Source of the DNA: Bacteroidota bacterium
GTDB lineage: Bacteria; Bacteroidota; Bacteroidia; UKL13-3
Reading direction: 5' to 3'
Assembly (NCBI GenBank): GCA_947507965.1
Contig: CANNQU010000017.1
Location: 1-51,238, forward strand
DNA: 51,238 bases
The position numbers and the translations under genes are program-made. Below the pieces are notes generated by a model, which did no database searches, had not been told where the DNA came from, and saw only the letters and a program-made list of their open reading frames with translations. Of the stretch, positions 44,501-51,238 are shown piece by piece. Each line of letters starts with the position of its first letter. Position 1 is the stretch's first letter.

Positions 44501-44908
44501 TTTAATCTCTCTTACGACGCCTCCGCTAAGGTTTCGTCGGTGGCACAAATTAGTGGCCTTAGTTCAAACAATTTTTCAAGCCCGGTTACTTATACCATTT
44601 CGGCTCAGGATGGCACCACAAAGAACTATACGGTAACGATCACCAAGGGGGTTGTAGGTGTCAGTTCGAATGGCTTAGCGGCAGAATTTACGTTGTTTCC
44701 AAACCCGTTTACCGACGAAATAAGTATATGCTATGCCGGTGAATTTAGCTATGAGGTTTTTGATGTTACGGGCAAAAGTATATTCCCGACGCGTGCTCTT
44801 CAAACGAATAGTACCGTATTAAATACCCAAGACCTTTCGCCGGGCATCTATTTCATCCAATTAATTAATGCCGTCGGAACGAAAACAATGAAGGTGGTAA
44901 AGCAATAG
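41573..44908 (+). CDS. Secreted M4 (thermolysin-like) metalloprotease with propeller-like and T9SS C-terminal domains
   Basis: A 1111-residue secreted protease. The signal peptide ends V-Q-A-Q near residue 20. A fungalysin/thermolysin-type propeptide is at about 100-270. The catalytic domain (about 280-600) has H431-E-M-T-H435 and the third zinc ligand Glu455 in N-E-S-M-A-D. A Gly/Thr-rich linker near 605-620 leads to a beta-propeller-like region (about 625-935; S-I-S-K-D-G-K-L-L-A-G-V). A DUF5018-like Ig domain follows (about 940-1025), then a type A T9SS sorting domain (F-P-N-P-F, then G-I-Y-F-I-Q-L). It is likely processed and attached to the surface, and digests proteins for nutrition. 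A terminator whose loop contains the next promoter follows. Confidence 0.92.
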   Translation: MKKSFILIHVLLFSLFVQAQNKNPFDARTTRDASRAASSILKNAELIDGRSVASTQEFIYKPELFYKPSAQNPYLFILPPGQITPTVIYRNPESVSLHFSASAERSAFSFLHDVKGMMQIENPEEEFTLNKVENDNIGMTHVRLQQQYKNIPVYGAEVVFHGRHQTMDYMNGNYVPTPILSSVTPQKSASEAVSSMSAHLSKQTIITDLTAQQKQILKYNAATVTLIILPVVNAKQIDYKLAYQIMVRPNFIEVWYYFIDANSLKVLEFYNGTCHVNGPKTANANDLNGISRTINTYEYNSKFYCVDATKAMFKLANSTFPDQGVGVIETFNANNTSGASLYNISTTTNSGWTALSVSAHFTAGLAFDYYKNTFNRNSINGLGGTVTSIINVTEPNGQAMDNAYWNGSAMFYGNGSVAFKPLAGAIDVGGHEMTHGVIGASANLEYKAQSGAINESMADVFGCMMDKNDWQMGEDITKTSYIATGCLRDLSNPHNGNGNGYQPAKMSEYKNTSLDQAGDFGGVHANSGIANFAYYLYATAITKVKAEQVYYRALTLYLTKTSQFLDLRYAVVKSATDLYGAGAAEITAAKSAFDQVEIFDPNGNTGGGTGGGGTTQTTPNDLPTNPGADFILSYNLLNGDPQKLYRSSTTGINFVALTTTDQNRRVTIPDNGAYCLFPDLNGNIIKIDLTASPYTQTTIYTGGDMENISISKDGKLLAGVSKSIDTAIYIYNFALSQWKKIHLYNPTYSGVNAGGVNYADALEWDNTGQYVIYDAHNVIKNNSGPDLTYWDVGIVKVWDLKSNNWGDGKIEKLFTNLPEGVSIGNPVFSKNSSYIIAFDEIDNSGATATYGVLGTNILTNKTTLIASNTKLGFPNYSKTDSKLLIDGYDGANVENIYVINLGTDKISASGSASLVIDQGKWGYWYATGTRSLLSAAKDVLAFSINNTTPAVTATINGTSITAVVPSTANLNTLIATFNLSYDASAKVSSVAQISGLSSNNFSSPVTYTISAQDGTTKNYTVTITKGVVGVSSNGLAAEFTLFPNPFTDEISICYAGEFSYEVFDVTGKSIFPTRALQTNSTVLNTQDLSPGIYFIQLINAVGTKTMKVVKQ

Positions 44909-44926
44909 GAAAGTAAATTTTAATTT

Positions 44927-44966
44927 CAAAAGCGTTGTCACTGAGTTATCTTTGGCAACGCTTTTT
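44927..44966 (+). terminator. Terminator of the M4 protease gene with a promoter box in its loop
   Basis: Arms CAAAAGCGTTG (44927-44937) and CAACGCTTTTT (44956-44966) pair over 10-11 bp with a T-tract. The 18-nt loop holds TATCTTTG (44947-44954), a -7 box for the downstream GNAT gene. Confidence 0.75.
44947..44954 (+). promoter_or_regulatory. -7 box (TATCTTTG) for the GNAT gene
   Basis: Fits TAnnTTTG and lies 24 nt before the ATG at 44979. The box lies inside the terminator loop of the preceding gene. Confidence 0.6.
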
Positions 44967-44978
44967 AATTCATAACCC

Positions 44979-45416
44979 ATGCATATTACCGAGATTTTAT
45001 ATGACACACCAGAGTATCAGCAAATGCTTCAATTACGCGACGAGGTACTGCGCAAGCCTTTAGGCTTAGACTTAGATTTGTCGAAGCTAGGCCATGATGA
45101 TACTGATTTTTTAATCGGGTGCTTTGAAGAGGAAACCATCATCGGATGCGTTATCCTTTCACCATTGAGCACGGAGGATTTAAAGCTACGTCAGATGGCC
45201 GTTCATGAAGATTACCAAGGTTTTGGCATAGGACGTGAAATTGCAATTTGGGCAGAAGACTACGCAATTTTTAAAGGCTATAAAAAAATTCAGATGAATG
45301 CACGTAAATATGCCATTCCATTTTATGAAAAACTAGGATATATGGTTTCGGGAGAGGAATTTATGGAGGTAACGATTCCACATTTTTTGATGAGTAAATT
45401 ACTCGTAAGGATTTAG
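44979..45416 (+). CDS. GNAT family N-acetyltransferase
   Basis: A 145-residue enzyme of the GNAT fold. L-R-Q-M-A-V followed by Y-Q-G-F-G-I-G-R-E-I is the acetyl-CoA pyrophosphate loop (Q-x-x-G-x-G/A). N-A-R-K-Y-A-I-P-F-Y-E-K-L-G-Y is the C-terminal motif B. The layout is like ElaA-type small acetyltransferases. The acceptor is unknown. It is a single-gene unit. Confidence 0.87.
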   Translation: MHITEILYDTPEYQQMLQLRDEVLRKPLGLDLDLSKLGHDDTDFLIGCFEEETIIGCVILSPLSTEDLKLRQMAVHEDYQGFGIGREIAIWAEDYAIFKGYKKIQMNARKYAIPFYEKLGYMVSGEEFMEVTIPHFLMSKLLVRI

Positions 45417-45536
45417 CCTTTACTTCTCTTAAAGGAACGATAACCTTAAAGCCGATTATAATTATGAAGTAGCATTACACATAAGATTCAATTAAACCGT
45501 TAATTTGCAGATGTATTTTACCTATTCTTTTACTAA

Positions 45537-47483
45537 ATGATTCCACGTTCCACGGTTGATACCATTAACAACACCGTTCGTATCGACGAGGTGATTGGCG
45601 ATTTTGTGGTGCTTAAGAAAAGAGGTGTCAATCTTATGGCCTGCTGCCCTTTTCATGGCGAAAAAACGCCATCTTTTTCTGTTTCGGTAACCAAAGGTAT
45701 TTATAAATGTTTTGGATGTGGACGTGCCGGCAATGCGGTGAATTTTGTGATGGAGCATGAGAGTATGACCTATGTTGAGGCACTGCGGTTTTTGGCCAAA
45801 AAATACAATATTGAAATTATCGAAGAGCATGTTAATGCTGAAGAAGCGAAAGCCCTCAACACCGAACGGGATAGTATTTTTATTGCTTTAAATTACGCTG
45901 CGAAATATTTTAATGAGCAATTGCTTGAAAGTGATGAAGGTAAAAATATTGGCCTGAGTTATTTCCTTGAGAGAGGATTCAGAGAAGAAACGATTACAAA
46001 ATTTCAATTGGGCTACAGTCATGAGAACAGAACCTCTTTTTATCATCACGCGCTAAAAAATGGCCTCACCGAGGAGTTCCTGCTAAAGGCAGGGCTTATA
46101 AGCAAGCTTGAAACCGGAGAAGTAATGGATCGCTATCGTGGAAGGGTTGTTTTTCCGATCTACAATTTATCAGGAAAAATCATCGCTTTTGCCGGTCGTA
46201 TTTTAAAAGCCAACGATAAGGTTGCAAAATATGTAAACAGCCCGGAAACCATGGTGTATCATAAAAGTGAACACCTTTATGGATTGCACCTGGCCAAGAC
46301 GGCGATTAAAAAATCCGATTTAGTATATCTTGTAGAAGGATATACCGATGTGATTACCTTAGTACAAAGCGGGGTGGAAAATGTGGTGGCATCGTCGGGT
46401 ACATCACTCACCGAAGGGCAGATTCGGTTAGTAACTCGTTTCACGAAGAATATTATTGTATTGTATGATGGCGATACGGCCGGAATTAAGGCAGCGCTGC
46501 GTGGCATCGATATGCTGCTGGCCGAAGGAATGAATGTGAAGGTGGTTTTATTTCCCGATAATAATGATCCCGACAGCTATTGCAGGAAAGTGGGAGGTAC
46601 GGCTTTCGAAGAATATATTGAGGGTAATGCAAAAGATTTTATTCTGTTCAAATCGCAGCTTCTACTCGACGAAGTAAAACAGGATATTGCGCAGCGAAGT
46701 CACGCAATTCACAATATTGTGGAGAGCATTAGTAAAATACCGGATCCGATTACCAGAAGTTTATATGCTTCGGAGAGCAGTAAGATATTACAAGTTGAAG
46801 AGCAACTTATTTTAACCGAAATAAATAAGCAACGGGGCATAAAAGCCAGAGAGCTTATATATCCGATAAATGAGCAACTTAAGCAAGCACAAGATATAAT
46901 TGAACAAGCAGCGCAACTTGATAAGGAAACGGGTAAATCTGATTTTGAAACGGGGGTGATGCGTTTGCTGCTCAAGTACGGAACTTTTGAATTTGATGCG
47001 ACTCAAAATGTGATGCAGTATATGGTAAATGACATCATAGAAAATAAATTTGCATTGGAGAACCCGGCGCACACGAAAATATTAAATGAATATGTAATTC
47101 ATCTGGAGGATGCGAAATTTGAAGCAGAGCATTTTTTTAAAAGTGAAGATGCTGAGATAAGCAAAGCCAGCATCAATTTAATTTTCGACTTCGACAAGCA
47201 TGAGGTTAGTAAAAACTGGCTTGATATGCATGAAATATTAGTTCCCAAACCGGAGGATAACTATAAGTTGAGTGTGGAAAAAACCTATTCACAGTTTAAG
47301 ATTAATCGCATCGCTAAGATTTATGATGAAATTGATAAACAATTATTGGAATTACGTGATGATACCGAATTGAGTGAGAAAGAGAAAAGTGAAAAGGAAA
47401 CTGATTTACAATCGATGCACATGACCGTAAAAAAGGCCGAACGTCTTATTGCGGAGAAGACAGGAACCATTGTATCAAAATAA
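45537..47483 (+). CDS. dnaG: DNA primase
   Basis: A 648-residue primase that synthesises RNA primers at the replication fork. The N-terminal zinc ribbon has C-C-P-F-H and C-F-G-C-G. The catalytic core contains the toprim block V-E-G-Y-T-D-V near residue 263, followed by L-Y-D-G-D-T-A-G. The C-terminal helicase-binding region is Glu/Lys-rich and less conserved, as usual. Length is normal. A terminator between convergent dnaG and dnaN lies at 47601. Confidence 0.96.
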   Translation: MIPRSTVDTINNTVRIDEVIGDFVVLKKRGVNLMACCPFHGEKTPSFSVSVTKGIYKCFGCGRAGNAVNFVMEHESMTYVEALRFLAKKYNIEIIEEHVNAEEAKALNTERDSIFIALNYAAKYFNEQLLESDEGKNIGLSYFLERGFREETITKFQLGYSHENRTSFYHHALKNGLTEEFLLKAGLISKLETGEVMDRYRGRVVFPIYNLSGKIIAFAGRILKANDKVAKYVNSPETMVYHKSEHLYGLHLAKTAIKKSDLVYLVEGYTDVITLVQSGVENVVASSGTSLTEGQIRLVTRFTKNIIVLYDGDTAGIKAALRGIDMLLAEGMNVKVVLFPDNNDPDSYCRKVGGTAFEEYIEGNAKDFILFKSQLLLDEVKQDIAQRSHAIHNIVESISKIPDPITRSLYASESSKILQVEEQLILTEINKQRGIKARELIYPINEQLKQAQDIIEQAAQLDKETGKSDFETGVMRLLLKYGTFEFDATQNVMQYMVNDIIENKFALENPAHTKILNEYVIHLEDAKFEAEHFFKSEDAEISKASINLIFDFDKHEVSKNWLDMHEILVPKPEDNYKLSVEKTYSQFKINRIAKIYDEIDKQLLELRDDTELSEKEKSEKETDLQSMHMTVKKAERLIAEKTGTIVSK

Positions 47484-47600
47484 TTACGTTTGTTGTTTTT
47501 GGAATTAACCATTGATTACCCTGTTTTTTTTGTCATTGATGATTTCGCAAAAGATCAACTCGAAGTGTAATTTTCCGACTGATGATGAATGACTAAAATA

Positions 47601-47635
47601 CAAAGCCCCCTCGTTTTATAAACGAAGGGGCTTTG
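47601..47635. terminator. Bidirectional terminator between dnaG and dnaN
   Basis: CAAAGCCCCCTCGTTT pairs with AAACGAAGGGGCTTTG with one mismatch, loop of 3-4 nt. It lies between two convergent stops. Confidence 0.8.
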
Positions 47636-47654
47636 AAAAGTTATAACCTCAAAA

Positions 47655-48782
47655 TTAATTGTAGGTATTAAGCATCAGTGGCATCACCAACATCGTTATT
47701 TCTTCGCCTTCATTTTGCGATGAAGGAACGAGCACACCGGCACGGTTTGCGGTACTCATATTTAAAATCACGTCATCGCTTTGCAAGGTAGCAAGCATGT
47801 CGCTTAAAAAGCGAGCGTTGAAACCTATTTCCATATCCACCCCATCATAAGTACAACCTAATTCTTCTTTCGCCTCATTGCTAAAATCTAAATCTTCCGC
47901 GCTTACGGTAAGGCTGCTGCCCGCCATTTTCAAACGAACCTGATGGGTGCTTTTGTTGCTAAAGATAGAAATACGGCGTATGGAACCTAAAAATTCCAAT
48001 CGATTGATTAATAATTTATTCGGGTTTTCTAATGGGATGACGGCTTTATAATCAGGGAATTTCTCATCGATTAAACGACATATTAAGTTCACTTCTCCAA
48101 AAGAGAAAAATGCATTGGATTTGTTATAATCAATTTTTGCGATGGCGTCTTCCGAATTCGGTAATGATGCTTTAAGCAGGTTGAGTGCTTTTTTAGGGAT
48201 CACGAAACTTATCTCTTCGGTAGGCTTCACAGCGGTATTTTTGAATCGAACCAAACGGTTGGCATCGGTTGCAACAAAATTGATTCCATCTTTTTTTAGC
48301 TCAAATAAAACGCCGGTGAGTGCTTGGCGCATCTCATCATTACCTGTAGCTACAATGGTTTTGCTTATGGCATTACCTAAAGAGGAGGCTTTCACCGAAA
48401 TGCTTGATGCGGAATCGACAATGGGCATCTTCGGAAAGTCATCAGGCTTTTGCCCCGACAGTTTATAGCGTCCGCTATCGGTTATAATTTCAATATTAAG
48501 GGTTTCGGTATCCGCATTAAACGTGATGGGTTGTTCGGGCAACGCTTTGAGTGTTTCTAATATTATTTTTGAAGGCACCGCTATTTTACCATCCGCATTG
48601 CTCTCAACATTAACAACCGTGGTCATGCTCGTCTCCAAATCGGTAGCCGAAATCGTTAAACGGCCTTTTTTCAGACTGAATAAAAAATAATCTAAGATGG
48701 GGAGAACTGATTTCGGATTGATGACACCGGCAATTTGCTCAATGGGCTTCAATAATGCGGATGAGGATACGATAAACTTCAT
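47655..48782 (-). CDS. dnaN: DNA polymerase III beta subunit (sliding clamp)
   Basis: A 375-residue clamp that tethers the replicative polymerase. It begins M-K-F-I-V-S-S-S-A-L-L, the usual N-terminus, so the ATG at 48782 is correct rather than the one 33 nt upstream. The three-domain clamp repeats are seen, and the protein ends with V-M-P-L-M-L, the conserved C-terminal block. dnaA is not next to it, as is common in Bacteroidota, so this is not evidence of an origin. Confidence 0.96.
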   Translation of the reverse strand: MKFIVSSSALLKPIEQIAGVINPKSVLPILDYFLFSLKKGRLTISATDLETSMTTVVNVESNADGKIAVPSKIILETLKALPEQPITFNADTETLNIEIITDSGRYKLSGQKPDDFPKMPIVDSASSISVKASSLGNAISKTIVATGNDEMRQALTGVLFELKKDGINFVATDANRLVRFKNTAVKPTEEISFVIPKKALNLLKASLPNSEDAIAKIDYNKSNAFFSFGEVNLICRLIDEKFPDYKAVIPLENPNKLLINRLEFLGSIRRISIFSNKSTHQVRLKMAGSSLTVSAEDLDFSNEAKEELGCTYDGVDMEIGFNARFLSDMLATLQSDDVILNMSTANRAGVLVPSSQNEGEEITMLVMPLMLNTYN

Positions 48783-48929
48783 GGTAGATAAATTACATTT
48801 TTTTACTTCATGCAAAAATATGCGTTATCGCCTTAAATACCATGGGGTGATGGTAAAAAGTGAATAACTAAATACATCCAGTAACAACCATTTCGAATGG
48901 GATTTTCAATTAAATCAAGCGTGAAAATC

Positions 48930-50153
48930 TTAAAGAGTAGGAATAAGTAATTCAATATCTTTAAATGGGATATCGAAACGGTTGGCAATATGTTTATTGG
49001 TGAGGCGTCCTTTATAAATATAGATACCTTCTCGTACGCCATTTTTTTGCCAAATATATTTTTTCAATCCACCCGAATTAGCAATTTTCAGAAGGAGCGT
49101 ACTGAAAATATTACTTAGGGCATAGCTCGCAGTACGTGCCACACGCGATGAAATGTTGGGAACACAATAGTGTATTACGTCATGCTTAGTAAAAATAGGG
49201 TTTTCATGGGTGGTCACCTCAGAAGTGTCAAAACAGCCACCTTGGTCGATACTTACATCAATAATTACGGAATTGCGTTTCATATTCTTCACCATATTTT
49301 CAGATACCACGGTAGGTGTTAAACCGTCTTCAGCGCGAAGAGCACCGATAGCAATATCGGCAGTGGTAAGGGCTTTTCCTAATATTTTTGGGTTAAGTAG
49401 AGAAGTATAAATGCGACTTCCAATATTGTTTTGCAATCGGCGTAAGCGATATAAGCTATTATCAAAAACTTTCACTTCGGCCCCTAAACCTAAAGCAGCT
49501 CTTGTAGCATATTCACCTACCGTTCCACTTCCTATAATAATTACTTCAGTGGGAGGAACGCCGGTAATGCCGCCCAGTAACTCTCCTTTACCTCCATGTA
49601 TATTACTCAAATATTCGGATCCTATAAGAATGCAGGTACTACCTGCAATCTCACTCATACTTCGTATTACCGACAAGGAGCCCCATTCGTCGCGTAGGTA
49701 TTCATAGGCGATGGCCGTAACACCCCGGTTCATTAATTCATGAATATAATGTGGTTTTAAATCGGTGGGTTGAATGGCGGAGATTAAGATCTGTCCCTGA
49801 CTCATCCAATTTATTTCTTCCATGGTAGGTGGAGATATTTTAAGAATGATTTCGCTCTTAAATAACTCTTCCGGATTATACGATATTTTCGCCCCGGCAT
49901 CACTATATTCTTTGTCACAGAAATTGGCTTTTAATCCAGCCCCACTTTCAATAATTACGTCATGTCCGTTGTTTACCAATAAATGAACTGCCGTGGGTGT
50001 TAGAGGGATCCTGTTTTCTTGGTAAGTAATTTCTCGGGGTACCGAAATCTTTAAATTATGTCCGTGTTTGCGTTCTTCTAATAACGCTTCTTGAGGTTGT
50101 AGGCCGGCCATTTTTGCCAGTTCTTTGATGTCGTTGGTGTAAACTTCCTGCAT
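48930..50153 (-). CDS. ald: Alanine dehydrogenase
   Basis: A 407-residue NAD-dependent enzyme interconverting L-alanine and pyruvate plus ammonia. V-P-R-E and N-R-I-P-L-T-P are the N-terminal family blocks. V-I-I-G-S-G-T-V-G-E-Y-A is the NAD-binding loop. D-V-S-I-D-Q-G-G and H-Y-C-V-P-N-I are late conserved blocks. Like other Bacteroidota homologues it has an N-terminal extension of some 35 residues compared with the Bacillus enzyme. It is close to the alpha subunit of proton-translocating transhydrogenase, but no beta subunit is adjacent. It lies 30 bp downstream of tsaE, on the same strand. Confidence 0.9.
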   Translation of the reverse strand: MQEVYTNDIKELAKMAGLQPQEALLEERKHGHNLKISVPREITYQENRIPLTPTAVHLLVNNGHDVIIESGAGLKANFCDKEYSDAGAKISYNPEELFKSEIILKISPPTMEEINWMSQGQILISAIQPTDLKPHYIHELMNRGVTAIAYEYLRDEWGSLSVIRSMSEIAGSTCILIGSEYLSNIHGGKGELLGGITGVPPTEVIIIGSGTVGEYATRAALGLGAEVKVFDNSLYRLRRLQNNIGSRIYTSLLNPKILGKALTTADIAIGALRAEDGLTPTVVSENMVKNMKRNSVIIDVSIDQGGCFDTSEVTTHENPIFTKHDVIHYCVPNISSRVARTASYALSNIFSTLLLKIANSGGLKKYIWQKNGVREGIYIYKGRLTNKHIANRFDIPFKDIELLIPTL

Positions 50154-50183
50154 ATGCTATTTTCTATAACTCAAGAGCCAAAA

Positions 50184-50630
50184 TTAAGAGATTTTTTCGA
50201 CATCTAAAAAATTTATTATTTCAGTGGTAAATATTCTCGTCTCACCCTGTGTTGCAATGGTAATTTTCAAGTAGGGCAACGGGAGCAGGGAAGAGGCTAT
50301 CTCAGGCCATTCCAGGAAGCAAAGGGCGTCTCTCGAAAAGTAGTCTTCTAAGGCCAGATCATAGGCTTCTTCGAGGTTTTTCAAGCGATAAAAGTCGAAA
50401 TGGAAAATTGTGTGTTCTTGGCCACGGTATTCATTAACAATGCTATACGTGGGACTGTGAATCTCATTCTCGGGTACCCCTAGAGCAATACCGATTTGTT
50501 TTATGAAGGTGGTTTTTCCAGCACCCATGGGTGCCGAGAGGCATATCATTTTATGTTCTAAAATTTGAGGTAAGAGCTGTTTTGCGATTGAAGCCAAGGC
50601 AGCATTATTTTTGCAGATATGTTTACTCAT
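50184..50630 (-). CDS. tsaE: tRNA threonylcarbamoyladenosine biosynthesis ATPase TsaE
   Basis: A 148-residue P-loop ATPase needed with TsaB and TsaD to make t6A37 in ANN-decoding tRNAs. The Walker A motif is G-A-G-K-T-T, followed by S-P-T-Y-S-I-V-N-E-Y. H-F-D-F-Y-R-L and F-L-E-W-P-E are the other signatures. The ATG at 50630 is preferred; the 15 residues upstream are not family-like. It lies 30 bp upstream of the alanine dehydrogenase gene in the same direction, a neighbour pair I recall from other Bacteroidota. Confidence 0.94.
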   Translation of the reverse strand: MSKHICKNNAALASIAKQLLPQILEHKMICLSAPMGAGKTTFIKQIGIALGVPENEIHSPTYSIVNEYRGQEHTIFHFDFYRLKNLEEAYDLALEDYFSRDALCFLEWPEIASSLLPLPYLKITIATQGETRIFTTEIINFLDVEKIS

Positions 50631-50684
50631 TCTTTTAATAAAGTATATTTTCGCCTTCGCAACTATTTTGAGCAAAGTTAACCA

Positions 50685-51238
50685 ATGAAAAATTTTTTCC
50701 AGGATAAAGTTTCTTTTGGCGTTTTTTTATTTTTTATTTTTTATGGGATATTCAATATATTCTATGGCGAGAAAACGCAGGTTCGAGGTGGCTTTTTTTA
50801 TGATGGCTCTGTGTATGCCGATATCACCATTCATTTTGAAGATTTGGTTTTTCATAAGGGAGCGGGTGCCGATGCCTATAAGCAAGATTCTGATCAATTT
50901 ACCCATGGCATTAGCGATTATTTATTGCAACGTATATTACCGTTAGGCTTAGCACATTATTCCATCCGTATTTTAGGTGCCAATTTTTCAAATGAAAATG
51001 TGGTCAGAGCATTTGAGGTGTGGAATTTGATTTATCTTCTGGTGAGTATTTTTGTCTGGCATTTAATTTTACAGAAATTAGCATTAAATAGCCTCATGAA
51101 GCTTTTGAGCTATGCCCTCATCTATATAAATTTTGCATTCTTGAAATTAAATTTTTATTATCCTGTTCTCACCGACACTCCTGCCTTTATGCTGATGATG
51201 CTTACCCTTTGGGCCTGGTTATACCATCGGCCGGTGAC
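50685..51238 (+). CDS. Multi-pass membrane protein, partial (runs off right edge)
   Basis: Starting at the ATG at 50685 the frame stays open to the window end, 184 complete codons. It begins M-K-N-F-F-Q-D-K-V-S-F-G, with a first helix at about 10-25. An extracytoplasmic loop with F-Y-D-G-S-V-Y-A-D follows, then further helices near 110-130, 140-155 and 165-180. The pattern resembles the N-terminus of polytopic glycosyltransferase-like or unknown membrane proteins, but the family cannot be named from this piece. It reads divergently from tsaE, with 54 bp between them. Confidence 0.7.
   Translation, partial: MKNFFQDKVSFGVFLFFIFYGIFNIFYGEKTQVRGGFFYDGSVYADITIHFEDLVFHKGAGADAYKQDSDQFTHGISDYLLQRILPLGLAHYSIRILGANFSNENVVRAFEVWNLIYLLVSIFVWHLILQKLALNSLMKLLSYALIYINFAFLKLNFYYPVLTDTPAFMLMMLTLWAWLYHRPV

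Noticed and set aside
47655-48782. Replication origin near dnaN
   Set aside because: No dnaA gene, no DnaA-box cluster noticed and no obvious AT-rich unwinding element; dnaN is often away from the origin in this phylum.
48930-50153. NAD(P) transhydrogenase alpha subunit
   Set aside because: The sequence is similar, but there is no beta subunit next to it and the tsaE neighbour is typical for alanine dehydrogenase-like genes of this phylum.
50716-50946. Short plus-strand frame at the right end (76 residues)
   Set aside because: It is in a different frame from the longer open membrane-protein frame starting at 50685, which has a better start and continues to the window edge.

Overview
The window looks like a chromosomal segment of a member of the Bacteroidota, probably an environmental relative of the Chitinophagia or Sphingobacteriia; the class is a guess. 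The evidence is AT-rich DNA and promoter boxes of the TAnnTTTG type ahead of many genes. Two secreted proteins carry type IX secretion C-terminal sorting domains. There is also an Oar-like TonB-dependent receptor, a fused CcsBA cytochrome c assembly protein, FloA, and the linked panD - flippase-like - rfaE2 trio.

Left part (1-20.5 kb). A clipped surface-protein fragment lies at the edge. It is followed by an MbnP-like lipoprotein and MbnH/MauG-like di-heme enzyme pair and an acyl-ACP desaturase. A minus-strand run holds fabD, a FAD dehydrogenase and an exported dipeptidyl peptidase III. Two alpha/beta hydrolases (one a T9SS cargo) and a tiny Cys/Lys-rich secreted peptide come next. A second minus-strand run goes lepA, tyrS, a free B12-binding domain and phosphatidylserine decarboxylase. 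After it lie an exported MsrB, a small membrane protein, CcsBA and an esterase. CcsBA plausibly matures the haem protein at 1.2-2.3 kb.

Middle part (20.9-35.3 kb), the accessory zone. A tightly overlapped four-gene operon encodes two small exported beta-rich proteins, a von Willebrand A lipoprotein with an intact MIDAS, and an exported WD40-caspase protein. This is the best candidate here for an undescribed system. Next come a rifampin ADP-ribosyltransferase (arr), a DUF6498-like membrane protein, the TonB receptor, and a metallophosphoesterase/glycosyltransferase pair. A single AAA+ ATPase (DUF4143 type) then lies between a tRNA-Glu gene and a second, decayed copy of that tRNA's 3' end, so it looks like a small integrated island. 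A 41-bp palindrome sits on its promoter.

Right part (35.4-51.2 kb). This is mostly housekeeping: gap, a 2Fe-2S ferredoxin, scoB, floA, panD, a flippase-like protein, rfaE2, a large M4 metalloprotease with a T9SS tail, a GNAT enzyme, dnaG, dnaN, alanine dehydrogenase and tsaE. A membrane protein runs off the right edge. Between floA and scoB lies a four-helix-bundle (23S IVP-type) gene bracketed by TACTAAATAC-type repeat arrays, which looks like an inserted unit. No rRNA, CRISPR array, transposase or integrase was seen.
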